A DNA stretch of 64,000 bases from Roseateles oligotrophus (GCF_025717515.1 NZ_JAJIRN010000008.1:360918-424917); one strand, 5' to 3'; positions 44,348 to 53,963 are shown, counted from the stretch's first letter. Numbers and translations: made by a program. Notes: a model not told the origin generated them from the sequence alone.

Positions 44348-45168
44348 GTAAAGGCGCAAAACCTGAGAGCCCCGTTTTCAATTTGCGCCAGGGCCGCACG
44401 CCGCTGCTGGTCAGCATGCCGCATGTTGGCTCGGCCATTCCTGCCGATCAGGTGCGCCGTTATCAGCCGCGCGCGCTGGCCAGCGAGGACACCGATTGGC
44501 ATCTGGAGCGGCTCTATGGCGACATCGCCACCGACTTGGGTGCGAGTCTGATCGTGCCGCATTACTCGCGCTATGTGATCGACCTGAATCGCCCGCCCGA
44601 GGACACGCCGATGTACCCGGGCGCCTCCAACACCGAACTCTGCCCGACGCGCTTCTTCAGCGGCGACCCGCTCTATCTGCCCGGGCAGGAGCCGAGTCGG
44701 GCCGAGCAGCTGCGCCGCCGCGAGCTGTATTGGCTGCCCTATCACCGCGCGCTGAACGCCGAGTTGCAGCGCTTGAAGGCCCTCTTCGGCTACGCGCTGC
44801 TGTTCGACGCGCACAGCATCTGCTCGGAGCTGCCCTGGTTGTTCGAGGGCCGCTTGCCTGATTTGAATCTGGGCACGGTGGAAGGGCGCTCTTGCGCAGC
44901 CGAGCTGAGGTCACAGATGAGCGAGGTCTTGGCGCAGCAAAGCGGCTACACCCAGGTCGTGGATGGCCGTTTCAAGGGCGGCTTCATCACCCGGCATTAC
45001 GGTCAGCCCGCGCAGCATCAGCATGCGGTGCAGTTGGAGATGTGCTGGCGTTGCTATATGGAAGAAGAGGCCTCGCCCTTTGTCTATGACGAGGTGCGTG
45101 CGGCGGCGGTGCAGCCCGTGCTGAAAGCCTTGTTGAGCGAAATGATCAGTTGGAAACCCAAAGCATGA
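44344..45168 (+). CDS. hutG: N-formylglutamate deformylase
   Basis: Final step of the five-step hut pathway: N-formyl-L-glutamate to glutamate and formate. 274 residues of the N-formylglutamate amidohydrolase family, with [42 protein letters not shown] and [11 protein letters not shown] as conserved blocks. This is the deformylase, not the arginase-like formimidoylglutamase also called HutG in other bacteria. Overlaps hutF by 4 bases. Confidence 0.95.
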   Translation: MSKGAKPESPVFNLRQGRTPLLVSMPHVGSAIPADQVRRYQPRALASEDTDWHLERLYGDIATDLGASLIVPHYSRYVIDLNRPPEDTPMYPGASNTELCPTRFFSGDPLYLPGQEPSRAEQLRRRELYWLPYHRALNAELQRLKALFGYALLFDAHSICSELPWLFEGRLPDLNLGTVEGRSCAAELRSQMSEVLAQQSGYTQVVDGRFKGGFITRHYGQPAQHQHAVQLEMCWRCYMEEEASPFVYDEVRAAAVQPVLKALLSEMISWKPKA

Positions 45169-46535
45169 GCGCTGGTATTTTTTGGGCCTCGCAGGCCTGG
45201 GTCGGTGGACGCTGGCAGCAGGATGTGCGCCTGACGGTTGGTGCCGATGGCTGCTGGCAAGACATCGCCGCGGGCGTGCCGCTGGGCGAGGGCATGCAGG
45301 CCTTGGCCGGGCCCGTCATACCCAGCCTGGTCGACACGCACAGCCATGCGTTTCAGCGCGCCTTTGCCGGCCTGGCCGAGCGGCGCGACAGTGGTGATGA
45401 CGACTTCTGGTCCTGGCGCGACCGCATGTACGGGCTGGCGATGCGCATCACGCCGGCTCAGCTGCAGGCGATCGCCAGCCAGCTCTATGTGGAGTTGCTG
45501 CAAGGCGGTTACACGCAGGTCTGCGAGTTTCACTATCTCCATCATCAGCCCGACGGCAGCGCCTACCCGGATGAGCTGGCGATGAGCTGGGCCTTGGCCG
45601 ACGCGGCGGCTGCCGCCGGCATCGGCCTGACCTTGCTGCCGGTGCTGTATGCGCGCTCTGGCTTTGGCGCGAGCGGCCTGCGCGACGATCAGCGGCGCTT
45701 CAAGACCGATGCCGCCTGGGTCTGGCAGGCCAGTCAACGCGTGAATCAGGCGCAGCGGCCCTTGCTGAATGCCGGCGTGGCGCTGCATTCGCTGCGCGCC
45801 GCCAATGCCGATGACATTCGCAGTTTGCAGGCCATGGTCGGTGATGCCGACATCCCCATCCACATCCATATCGCCGAGCAGCAGCAGGAGGTGCGTGACT
45901 GCCTGGCCGCCACCGGCCAGCGGCCGATGCAATGGCTTTGCAATGCGCTCAAGCCGGATGCGCGCTGGCATCTGGTTCATGCGACGCACAGCACGCCGGA
46001 TGAAATCGAGCAAGTCGCCGGCAGCGGCGCCACTGTCGTCATCTGCCCCGGCACCGAGGGCAATCTGGGCGATGGTCTGATCGATTTGCCGGGCTGGCTG
46101 GCGGCCGAGGTGCCGATCAGCATCGGCTCCGACAGCCATGTCACCCGCGCCTGGGGCGAGGAGTTGCGCTGGCTGGAATATGGCCAGCGCCTGGGTCTGC
46201 AGCGCCGCAATGTGGCGGCGCTGCCGGGTCAGCAGCCCAGCACGGCGGCGCGCCTGTTTGAGGCAGCGCGGGCCGGCAGTGCCGCACCGGCCGGCTTCAA
46301 ACAATGGGGCTTGGAGCGAGGCGCACGGGCCGATTTCTTGGTGTTGGATGCTGACGCCAGCGGCCTGCTGGGTTTGCCGGCCGACTATTTGCTGGACGGT
46401 CTGGTCTTCTCGGCGCAGGGTCAGGTCTTGCGTGAGGTCTATGTCGCCGGCCGATTGGTTCTGCGGCAGGGGCGGCATGTGGCGCAAGATGCAATTGCGG
46501 CCGGTTTTCGTCAGGTTTTGGCGGAGTTGCGGTGA
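45165..46535 (+). CDS. hutF: formimidoylglutamate deiminase
   Basis: Fourth step: deiminates N-formimidoyl-L-glutamate to N-formyl-L-glutamate plus ammonia. 456-residue amidohydrolase with metal ligands in DTHSHAFQRAFAG, IHIHIAEQQQEV, HATHS and GSDSHVTRAWGEELR. The ATG at 45165 overlaps the hutG stop (ATGA) and is preferred over the TTG at 45150. Last gene of the rightward hut operon. No terminator hairpin is obvious behind it. Confidence 0.96.
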   Translation: MSAGIFWASQAWVGGRWQQDVRLTVGADGCWQDIAAGVPLGEGMQALAGPVIPSLVDTHSHAFQRAFAGLAERRDSGDDDFWSWRDRMYGLAMRITPAQLQAIASQLYVELLQGGYTQVCEFHYLHHQPDGSAYPDELAMSWALADAAAAAGIGLTLLPVLYARSGFGASGLRDDQRRFKTDAAWVWQASQRVNQAQRPLLNAGVALHSLRAANADDIRSLQAMVGDADIPIHIHIAEQQQEVRDCLAATGQRPMQWLCNALKPDARWHLVHATHSTPDEIEQVAGSGATVVICPGTEGNLGDGLIDLPGWLAAEVPISIGSDSHVTRAWGEELRWLEYGQRLGLQRRNVAALPGQQPSTAARLFEAARAGSAAPAGFKQWGLERGARADFLVLDADASGLLGLPADYLLDGLVFSAQGQVLREVYVAGRLVLRQGRHVAQDAIAAGFRQVLAELR

Positions 46536-46914
46536 ACCTTGCTAACGCAAACAAAAATGCGACCTGTGACTTGAAGCATTAATTTGCACTTTGATGCTCT
46601 CAGCATCCAGACGCCGGCCTCCGTGGGCGTGTTTTCGCATTCGGAATAAACGATCTATTTGCGCTTTGTCGATCTGTTCGTTTAAGAGTTGCACTTTGTT
46701 GGGGCTACGTATCCTTCCTCTACGGGGTGTCGCGACAGCTGCATGCTGGTTCGGCAAAGCGCTCGCCCCGATCAGTGGTCAGAACGTCAGGCTGTGGACC
46801 CGCTTTGAGGCGGAGAAGCGATAGCTATTGCCGGAGACGCGAAATGGAGCCACTTTGGGTAGCTGGGCGTACCTCCCGAGGCTTCCGGTCAACGAATTCG
46901 GAGCGCACAGGTAG
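46536..46914. other. intergenic stretch without a supported gene
   Basis: No reading frame here has plausible protein composition. The stretch is less GC-rich than the hut operon at its start and leads into the transposase remnant, so it may be decayed insertion-sequence DNA. This is the left boundary of the accessory region. Confidence 0.5.
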
Positions 46915-47180
46915 CACCGGCTGTGCCCGCCGCGCCACCCGCAAGTCAACGGCATGGTGGAGCGATTCAACGGCAGATTCAGAGAGTGGTGAACCAGACT
47001 CGATTCGAGTCAGCCGCCGAGCTGGCGGCCACGCTCGACAGCTATTTGAAGACATACAAGCACCAGATTCTGCAACGCGCGCTCAATCTTTTGTCACCCG
47101 TCCAGACGCTCAAGAAATGGCAGGCCGAAAAGCCCGATCTGTTCGTGAAGCGGGTTTAAAACCAGCCGGGACTTGACACC
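46915..47180 (+). pseudogene. IS481-family transposase remnant (C-terminal, frameshifted)
   Basis: Two reading frames together encode the end of an IS3/IS481-type integrase-core transposase. HRLCPPRHPQVNGMVERFNG is read from 46915 to about 46986. The frame then shifts by one base and continues as NQTRFESAAELAATLDSYL and QRALNLLSPVQTLKKW, with AEKPDLFVKRV at the end. A stop codon stands where the parent element would have Tyr near 47157, followed in frame by the expected NQPGLDT. The N-terminal helix-turn-helix and most of the catalytic core are missing, so it is a dead fragment. Confidence 0.75.
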
Positions 47181-47666
47181 TACGCGAGGGAGCGCGTCCA
47201 GGACTTCCGGTCACATTGCTACTACTCTTCACGCCAGCGCTTCAGCGTCTAGGTTTGCCCCCCACTTTGCCCGCTCTCCCGACCCGGTCTCGCGCCGCCC
47301 ATCATGACGGGGCAGGAAGCCCAGACCGATGAAGGCCACATTGAGCGCTTCACATCGAGCCCAATCTACTGGCGCCGGCACCTTGGTATAGCCTTCAGTT
47401 CGGGGTCGGTATCGAGCGATCGTGCTGGGTCAGTGAGAGACGATTGCCAGCACAAACAGCATAGAAAGACCGCAAAAAGTGATATCTGATTGCGAAAGCC
47501 GCTCCCTATGATCGGCCAGGTTGGTCAGAGCCAACGCAGTCCAACAACGCTGAGCGCAATCCCAATGCCCGATATCCACCCTACGCCGACAAGGCTGCGC
47601 ACGCGAGTTGCCTCACCTTGTCGAGCAGCATCGGCGAGAGGCGAGCTTCATCCCTGGCACCGTTTG
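47181..47666. other. non-coding stretch upstream of the GH2 gene
   Basis: The GH2 frame is open back to 47490, but the translated upstream part is Arg/Pro-rich, lacks domain similarity and precedes a clear signal peptide, so it is treated as leader. No promoter or regulator gene was recognised. A short minus-strand reading resembling a dehydrogenase N-terminus near 47330 is too brief to annotate. Confidence 0.45.
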
Positions 47667-50246
47667 ATGTCGGCTGCGCTAAAGCTGCTGTGTTCCTTGG
47701 CTTTAGCCCTTGGGCTACCGCAAGCTCAAGCCCGAGACCGTCAAGACTGGTCGGCAGGCTGGCGGTTCACGAAAGGAGACCCTGCCGGGGCAGCAGCCTT
47801 GAACCCGGTGGACTTCAGGCCATGGCTTCTCAAGACCTCGGACGCACCACCTGCAGGCCCTGCGCCGGGTGAAGATCTGGTCTACGCAAGTAGGGCATTC
47901 GACGACAGTGGATGGCGACTGCTCGACCTGCCACACGACTGGGGTGTTGAAAGCCCATTCGTGCAGGCTCTGCCGGGTGAGACCGGCAAACTGCCCTGGC
48001 ATGGTGTGGCTTGGTATCGCAAGCGTCTGCATTTGACGGCTGCGGATGCAGGGCGCCGTATTGTTCTGGAAGTTGACGGCGCGCTTTCCAATTCTGCCGT
48101 CTTCTGTAACGGCCGGCTTGTCGGGGGCTGGGCCTATGGCTATATGTCGTTCCAGGTCGATTTGACAGGCTGCCTTCAGGCTGGCGCTGACAACAGCCTG
48201 GCAATCCGCTTGGACAACCCGGCCGGCTCATCTCGCTGGTATCCCGGCGGGGGGCTGTATCGGCATGTCTGGCTGACGCGGACCGGCGCGGTGCATGTGC
48301 TGGCGGATCAGCAGTTCGTGCATACGCCAGAGGTGTCCGCCGAGAAGGCCACCGTGGCCGTGCGCTCTGCCGTTGCGAATAGTTCGCCGGGGCCTGTGAA
48401 GGCTGCGGTTGAGGTGGAGATTTTCCGTGCAGACGCGCAAGGGCGTCCAGTCGGGGCACCGCTCGCTCGAACGCGCGAGCTTGTGCACCATTTGAAGCCG
48501 GGCGCTCTGCAAACATTTGACTTCAATCTGAAATTGAGCCGGCCGGCGCTTTGGGATGTGAAGTCGCCGCACCGGCACGTGGCCGTGACTCTGGTAAGCC
48601 AGGGCGGGCGCCTACGAGATCGCGTAGATACGCCCTTCGGCATCCGCCAGATCGCTTTCAAGGCCGATGACGGCTTTCATCTCAATGGCCGCCGAGTAGC
48701 CCTCAAGGGCGTGTGCATGCACCATGACCTCGGCGCGCTTGGTGCCGCCTTCAACGTGCGAGCCGCAGAGCGCCAGCTGGAACTGCTGCGCGAGATGGGC
48801 GTCAATGCGCTGCGCACCAGCCACAACCCGCCGGCACCCGAACTGCTAGAGCTGACGGATCGCATGGGCTTCGTCGTCATCAACGAGCTCTTCGACACCT
48901 GGACGCAGGCCAAGAAGCCGCAGGACTACCACCAGCATTTCCCCGCCTGGTCAGAGGCCGATGCACGCACCTGGGTTCGGCGCGACCGCAACCACCCGTC
49001 CGTCATCCTGTGGAGCACCGGCAACGAACTGCATGAGCTGGGCATGAAGATGGGCCCTGCGGTGTCTAACCGTCTGGCGAACATCGTCAGGTCGGAAGAC
49101 CCGACCCGGCTCATCACCGTGGGCGCCCATGACGTGGAGTCCGGCTTCAACGGGTTCCAGAAGACGGTGGGCGTGTTTGGCTACAACTACAAGCCGCACG
49201 AGTACGCCAGGTTCCATCGGGCCAACCCGACGCTGCCGCTCTACGGCAGCGAGACGGCCTCGACCGTGAGCTCGCGGGGCGAATACCACTTCCCCGTCAC
49301 CGACGACAAGGCGGGCGGATTGACGGGCTACCACGTCAGCTCCTATGACCTCTACTCGCCGTGGTGGGCCTCCTCGCCCGACGTCGAGTTCCGCGGCCAG
49401 GACCAGAACCGCTTTGTCGCCGGGGAGTTCGTCTGGACGGGCTTCGACTACCTGGGCGAGCCCACGCCGTTCAACGACGACGCCACCAACCTGTTCAACT
49501 TCCACACGCCCGAAGCGCGGGCTCGCGCCGCCGAGGAACTGGCGCGGCTGGGCACGCTGCAGCTGCCCTCCCGCAGCTCGTACTTCGGCATCTTCGACCT
49601 CGCCGGCTTCAAGAAGGACCGCTTCTGGCTCTACCAGTCGCGCTGGCGCCCCGAGCTGCCGAGCGCCCACATCCTCCCGCACTGGAACTGGCCGGAGCGC
49701 GTGGGTCAGGTCACGCCGGTGCATGTGTACACCTCGGGCGACGAGGCGGAGCTGTTCCTGAACGGCCGCTCGCTGGGCCGCCGCAAGAAGGGCGACGGCG
49801 AGTACCGGCTGCGCTGGAACGACGTCGTCTACGAGCCGGGCGAACTCACCGTCGTGGCCTACTGGAAGGGTCAGGACTGGGCGCGCAGCCGTGTCGTCAC
49901 GACGGGGCCGGCCCAGCTGCTGCAGCTGGCCGCCGACCGCGCAGAGATCCGCGCCGATGGCCGCGACCTGTCGTTCATCACGGCCACCGTGGTTGACCAG
50001 GCCGGCCGCGCCGTCCCGCGCAGCAAGCCGCGCCTGACGTTCACGATCGACGGCCCGGGTGAACTGGTCGCCACCGACAACGGCGACCCGACCGACCACA
50101 CCAGCTTCAAGTCTGCGCAGCGCCACGCCTTTAACGCCCTCGCGCTGGCCATCGTGAAGTTCAAGCCGGGCGCCACGCAGCCCGTCACGCTGAAGGTGAC
50201 GGCCGAGGGGCTGGCGCCGGCTGAAGTGCTGCTCCACCCCCGTTGA
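47667..50246 (+). CDS. secreted GH2 beta-galactosidase-like glycosidase (DUF4982)
   Basis: 859 residues from the ATG at 47667, chosen because a Sec signal peptide of ~22 residues (ending QAQA) begins there. Domains in order: GH2 sugar-binding jelly roll (~30-200; GWRFTKGDP, DLPHDWGVE), immunoglobulin-like domain (~205-305), (beta/alpha)8 barrel (~310-610), DUF4982 and a further Ig-like C-terminal domain. The acid/base is Glu454 in WSTGNEL and the nucleophile Glu529 in YGSETAS. It hydrolyses beta-linked galactose or a similar sugar in the periplasm or outside; the exact substrate is unknown. By eye the DNA becomes markedly richer in CTG/GCC/CGC codons from about 48.9 kb, unlike the first third, suggesting a mosaic or acquired gene. 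GH43 follows 72 bases later. Confidence 0.88.
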   Translation: MSAALKLLCSLALALGLPQAQARDRQDWSAGWRFTKGDPAGAAALNPVDFRPWLLKTSDAPPAGPAPGEDLVYASRAFDDSGWRLLDLPHDWGVESPFVQALPGETGKLPWHGVAWYRKRLHLTAADAGRRIVLEVDGALSNSAVFCNGRLVGGWAYGYMSFQVDLTGCLQAGADNSLAIRLDNPAGSSRWYPGGGLYRHVWLTRTGAVHVLADQQFVHTPEVSAEKATVAVRSAVANSSPGPVKAAVEVEIFRADAQGRPVGAPLARTRELVHHLKPGALQTFDFNLKLSRPALWDVKSPHRHVAVTLVSQGGRLRDRVDTPFGIRQIAFKADDGFHLNGRRVALKGVCMHHDLGALGAAFNVRAAERQLELLREMGVNALRTSHNPPAPELLELTDRMGFVVINELFDTWTQAKKPQDYHQHFPAWSEADARTWVRRDRNHPSVILWSTGNELHELGMKMGPAVSNRLANIVRSEDPTRLITVGAHDVESGFNGFQKTVGVFGYNYKPHEYARFHRANPTLPLYGSETASTVSSRGEYHFPVTDDKAGGLTGYHVSSYDLYSPWWASSPDVEFRGQDQNRFVAGEFVWTGFDYLGEPTPFNDDATNLFNFHTPEARARAAEELARLGTLQLPSRSSYFGIFDLAGFKKDRFWLYQSRWRPELPSAHILPHWNWPERVGQVTPVHVYTSGDEAELFLNGRSLGRRKKGDGEYRLRWNDVVYEPGELTVVAYWKGQDWARSRVVTTGPAQLLQLAADRAEIRADGRDLSFITATVVDQAGRAVPRSKPRLTFTIDGPGELVATDNGDPTDHTSFKSAQRHAFNALALAIVKFKPGATQPVTLKVTAEGLAPAEVLLHPR

Positions 50247-50318
50247 CCTCACGCCCGCCGCGCAGCCACCTCCTGCGCGGCGCTAGCGCCTGTACACACA
50301 CACACCCGAAAGAGACCG

Positions 50319-52088
50319 ATGAACCACATTCAGCCCCCGCGCACGCGCAAGTCAGCTTTGCGCATGCCCTTGTCCACAGCGGTCGCGATCCCGTTGCTGC
50401 TGGCCGGCCTGAGTCTCGGGCAGCACAGCCGGGCAGCGCCGGCCGCCGGGGATCGGTCGCTCACCTACACCAACCCCATCGACCTCCCCTACCGCTACCA
50501 GGTTCACAACCCGCCGTTTCGCGAGGGTGCCGATCCCACGATGATCCAATTCAAGGATCGGTACTACCTCTTCGTCTCGCATTCGCAGGGGTACTGGTCG
50601 TCCAAGGACTTGAAGAACTGGACCTTCATCAAGCCCACCGGGTTCGATGTCTACAAGTACGCGCCCTCCGCCATGGTCAAGGATGGCAAGGTCTACCTCG
50701 CTGCCAGCGAGGGCGCGCCGGTCATCTGGGTCACGAGCGATCCCGAAGGCGGGCAATGGTCGGTGGCGGCGGACATCGGCGCCGGCTACCACGACCCGAT
50801 GCTGTTCCTCGACGATGACGGCGCCGTCTACATGTATGACGGCATCAGCGGCACCGACCCACTGCGCGTGACCCAGCTCGACCCGGGCACCTTCCAGCCG
50901 CTGAAGAAGGTGGCCATTCCGGCCTCGCGCGACGAGGCCCGGCGTGGGTATGAAGTCTTCGGGGACGCCAACGAACGTGTCGCCGAGCAGACGTGGATCG
51001 AAGGCGGCTGGGTCAACAAGATCAACGGCAAGTACTACCTGCAGTACTCCGCGCCGGGGACGGAACTCAAGAGCTACGCCGATGGCATGCTCGTTGCCGA
51101 TAACCCGCTGGGGCCGTTCACGCTCAGCCCCGTGAGCCCGATGTCCAGCAAGCCGACCGGCTTCATCGCGGGCGCGGGCCACAGCAGCACCTTCCAGGGG
51201 CCGGGCGGGCAATGGTGGCATGCAGCGACGATGACCATCTCCAAGCGGCATATCTGGGAGCGCCGCCTGGGCCTGTTTCCCGTCGCGGTCGGTCCTGATG
51301 GGCCGGTCACCGAGACCTACCTGGGCGACTATCCGCGCTATCTGACAGGCAAGCGCGAACTGACGGGTTGGATGCTGTTGTCGCGCAAGAAGCCGGTCAA
51401 GACGTCGTCGGCACTCCTCGACTTCCCTGCGTCCAATGCCGTCGACGAGAACATCCGCACCTGGTGGTCCGCCGAGTCCGGCGATGCCGGCGAGTGGCTG
51501 CAGATCGATCTGGGGGCCGCCAAGCGCATCGAGGCGTTCCAGGTCAACTTTGCCGACCAGGACAGCACCGGCCGGGACATCAGCGTGGACGTCTACCAGT
51601 ACGTCATCAAGACCTCGGTCGATGGCAAGCGCTGGGACGTGGCCGTCGACCAATCCAAGGCCGGCCGCGATGCGCCCCACGACTACCAGGTGCTGCCCAA
51701 GGCCGTGACGGCGCGTTACGTGAAGATCGAGAACCTGCACTCGCCCGACCGGTCAAAGTTCTCGCTGTCCGACCTGCGCGTCTTTGGCCATGGCGGCGGC
51801 GCCAAGCCGGGCGTCGTCGCCCGCCAGACCGCAGTTCGTGATCCCCTGGACGCGCGCCGTGCGACCTTCTCGTGGGCCCCCGTCAAAGGCGCGGAGTTCT
51901 ACATCGTCCGCTACGGCGCCAACCCGGCCTCGATGAACCAGACCTTCCAGGTCTACGACGGTGCCACCTCGCTGAAGGTGCGCAACCTTGTCCAGGGCAG
52001 GGCGTACCACTACACGGTGGATGCCGTGAACGAGAATGGCATCAGCCGTGGCGCCAGCGTGCTGAAGTTGGCGGCGACCGGATCTTGA
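50319..52088 (+). CDS. secreted GH43 glycosidase with discoidin (F5/8C) and FN3 domains
   Basis: 589 residues. N-terminal signal region with a hydrophobic helix at ~18-35, then a five-bladed GH43 propeller (~45-345): base Asp72 in GADPTMI, pKa-modulating Asp159 in YHDPMLF, acid Glu228 in TWIEGGW. A discoidin-like carbohydrate-binding domain (~365-495; NAVDENIRTWWSAESGDAG) and a fibronectin type III domain (~505-585) follow. GH43 enzymes usually act on arabinosides, xylosides or galactosides; the particular substrate is not determinable. It forms a two-gene unit with the GH2 enzyme, so both may attack one plant or algal polysaccharide. Codon use is GC-extreme, like the second half of GH2. Confidence 0.88.
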   Translation: MNHIQPPRTRKSALRMPLSTAVAIPLLLAGLSLGQHSRAAPAAGDRSLTYTNPIDLPYRYQVHNPPFREGADPTMIQFKDRYYLFVSHSQGYWSSKDLKNWTFIKPTGFDVYKYAPSAMVKDGKVYLAASEGAPVIWVTSDPEGGQWSVAADIGAGYHDPMLFLDDDGAVYMYDGISGTDPLRVTQLDPGTFQPLKKVAIPASRDEARRGYEVFGDANERVAEQTWIEGGWVNKINGKYYLQYSAPGTELKSYADGMLVADNPLGPFTLSPVSPMSSKPTGFIAGAGHSSTFQGPGGQWWHAATMTISKRHIWERRLGLFPVAVGPDGPVTETYLGDYPRYLTGKRELTGWMLLSRKKPVKTSSALLDFPASNAVDENIRTWWSAESGDAGEWLQIDLGAAKRIEAFQVNFADQDSTGRDISVDVYQYVIKTSVDGKRWDVAVDQSKAGRDAPHDYQVLPKAVTARYVKIENLHSPDRSKFSLSDLRVFGHGGGAKPGVVARQTAVRDPLDARRATFSWAPVKGAEFYIVRYGANPASMNQTFQVYDGATSLKVRNLVQGRAYHYTVDAVNENGISRGASVLKLAATGS

Positions 52089-52094
52089 GTAGCC

Positions 52095-52128
52095 GGGAGG
52101 GGTGCCGGATTCGGTCGGCGCCCCTCCC
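52095..52128 (+). terminator. hairpin after the GH43 gene
   Basis: A 13-bp stem (GGGAGGGGTGCCG against CGGCGCCCCTCCC, one G-U pair) with an 8-base loop begins 6 bases after the GH43 stop. The downstream tract is not T-rich (TGTGCGG), so it may be a weak terminator or an RNA-stabilising hairpin. Confidence 0.55.
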
Positions 52129-52149
52129 TGTGCGGAACATGAGCTCATA

Positions 52150-52385
52150 GCTGCACCGCCTATGTGGTCGTGGTCGATGTGGCTGATGACCGCAAGGTCA
52201 ATCCGGCGGCAGCCCTGCACGTTCAGGGGAATCGCCTTCAAGCGCTCCATCAAGGCGGGGAGGCACTCGTCTGGCCCGGTGTCAATGAGAAGCCGCCAAG
52301 TACGCGCACCGACCGGGCAGGCGATCAGGAGGCAGTCGCCGTAGCCCGCAGGAAGTGCCTCGACAGTGATTGCTGGCGTGTTCAT
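52150..52385 (-). pseudogene. metallo-beta-lactamase-fold hydrolase, N-terminal fragment
   Basis: From the ATG at 52385 about 78 residues match the start of an MBL-fold hydrolase: ITVEALPAGYGDCLLIA, LLIDTGPDE and the metal-binding SHIDHDHIGG. After the HIGG motif the similarity stops, and the frame runs into sequence antisense to the GH43 end. At least two thirds of the catalytic domain is missing. It looks like a gene cut off when the glycosidase block was joined here. Confidence 0.7.
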
Positions 52386-52727
52386 TGCTGTGCCGTTATT
52401 AATATTTTGTCCGTGAAATAAACCAATTTCTGTCCGCTTAGGGAAGAGTAGCGGGTAAGGGTGGAGACGCACTTAAATCATAATTTGGCCTAAAGCAAAA
52501 AAATAAACAATATCTTGTCAAAATAATTTTTTCAAATTTTCTGTAGCGCCGACATCGTTTAGGTGCCTCCCAGAGTTTCTTGTGGGAAGGACACTGGGTA
52601 GACTTCCTGATGTGATTCAGTTTGCCAGGGTGCAAATGCGGAGAAACCTCCTTAGGGGGAGTTCTGAGTTTGAGTGTAAATCAAAGTCCCGCACAATCAA
52701 CGGGACTCAGGCCAAGCCAGGCATTCG
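52386..52727. other. AT-rich intergenic stretch
   Basis: Noticeably AT-rich (for example 52470-52550, with A and T runs) compared with all preceding DNA. No gene recognised. It may contain promoters for the leftward MBL fragment. Confidence 0.5.
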
Positions 52728-53078
52728 TCATTTCTGATCAGGCTTGCTTTCCGTTGACGGACTTCTCATCCTCTTGTCGAGCTGAGACATGATCCAGTCG
52801 AGCTCTCCGCAGGTCACGTCCCATGCTTTGCCCTCCGCGCTTGTGCGCACACGGGCGAGTAACTCTTCCAAACGTAGTCCGGGCTGCTCAGTAATTTTCC
52901 GGTTGCAATATCCGATGAGTTGTTCAACCAAGTCGGTGCAGTTATCGAACCTCTCCATCAATTCCGCTTCAGACCAGCCAGTGAGGTATTTACCGTCTAC
53001 GAGTCTGACGAGTAACTTCGTTTGGTAGCCGCTGACGGCGCCTGCATCCGGGGCACGGGGGAAATCGTTCGGAATCAT
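52728..53078 (-). CDS. hypothetical protein, 116 aa
   Basis: A leftward frame with ordinary protein composition. It is soluble and mostly helical (for example SEAELMERFDNCTDLVEQLIGYC and LRLEELLARVRTSAEGKAWDVTCGELDWIMSQL), with no membrane segment and no recognised domain. The ATG at 53078 is used; a TTG at 53156 would add 26 residues. No clear Shine-Dalgarno supports either. Function unknown. It lies among broken genes and mobile DNA. Confidence 0.5.
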   Translation of the reverse strand: MIPNDFPRAPDAGAVSGYQTKLLVRLVDGKYLTGWSEAELMERFDNCTDLVEQLIGYCNRKITEQPGLRLEELLARVRTSAEGKAWDVTCGELDWIMSQLDKRMRSPSTESKPDQK

Positions 53079-53300
53079 GGAGTTGACAGTTGCTGATTTC
53101 AACTTCGGTATCTTGGCATCGATTTCTATTGTTGTCAGCAGTATTTTTTGGGCCAATATATGCTTAACACTGTCTGCTGGTACAAGGTCACAGGCCCTCG
53201 TGAGCCCATCCGGCTAAATTTATCAAACTGGCCCCATTTGGGTCAGGATGGAATGGGCCTACCCAATATTCAAACTGCGGCCAGCGTTATCAAGCGCGCC

Positions 53301-53374
53301 AAATTCCGGAAATTCCGGTTTTAGCGAATCATCCCCTCAAAGCGGAATTCGCGGAATCTTGAGGCCGCTCGCGA
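53301..53374 (+). repeat. palindrome-bearing repeat, copy A
   Basis: About 74 bases that align with 58144-58217 in the same orientation at roughly 82-84 % identity (counted by eye). The most conserved core is TTTTAGCGAATC. GGAATTCCG-like arms on both sides of the core make it an inverted repeat. It could be a recombination or attachment site or the end of an insertion. Confidence 0.6.
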
Positions 53375-53963
53375 CACGTCACCGCCTCACGCACAACCCA
53401 GCAACGTCGACCTTGTTGCCATAGCCGAAATTCGCGGTCTGGCCTCTGCAAGAACGCTTACCGCGAAGTGCCTCAACTTGCGTTGAGTGCCGGGGCGTGC
53501 TATACGTTCGGTACACGGTAGAAACATGTCTAAATTGATCAAACAGTACGTTGTCGCCCAACGTTGCCCAGAAGGGGGCAACCTGTTGTCGGACGAGCCT
53601 GAGAAACGCAATGTTGAGTTGCAGTTCCTACAGCGCTTGCTATCGTCCCCGGCGCAGTTAGAGTCGACTTGCCACTTTGGCCGTTCTGTCGCAACTGCCC
53701 TTGAGGATTCTCCGGCAGCTACCTTCGCCCGCCTGATTGATTCGTCGAGCGATGTGCAGTTGGCAGAGTTTGAACGCGAAGTCCCTGTGCGCTCGGACTT
53801 TGGCCCATTTCGCGGTCGAAGAGAGTAATCGACCAAGGCATTCTGCATTCCGGCCAAGTCCAGAAGAGCGCGTTTGCCGGCTGTCAAAGTGACTACTAGG
53901 CTAGTCATTTCCAGGGTAAATCGGTGGTGAGTACGCAATAATGACTGCTCTGGTAGTCACTAC
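53375..53963. other. no reliably supported gene
   Basis: Two opposed frames overlap here, a rightward one from an ATG at 53526 to 53828 and a leftward one from 53938 to 53387. Neither has recognisable motifs or a strong ribosome site. If one is real, the rightward 100-residue frame is more protein-like. The promoter of the HipB-like gene should lie at the right end. Confidence 0.4.

Noticed and set aside
47304..47489. Short minus-strand reading resembling NVAFIGLG near 47330, like the start of a beta-hydroxyacid dehydrogenase, and a 61-codon plus-strand frame
   Set aside because: The resemblance covers only about eight residues and is lost at once; the plus-strand frame has no support.
53387..53938. 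183-codon minus-strand frame and the opposed plus-strand frame 53487-53828
   Set aside because: They overlap, neither has motifs or a good ribosome site, so neither is annotated as a gene.
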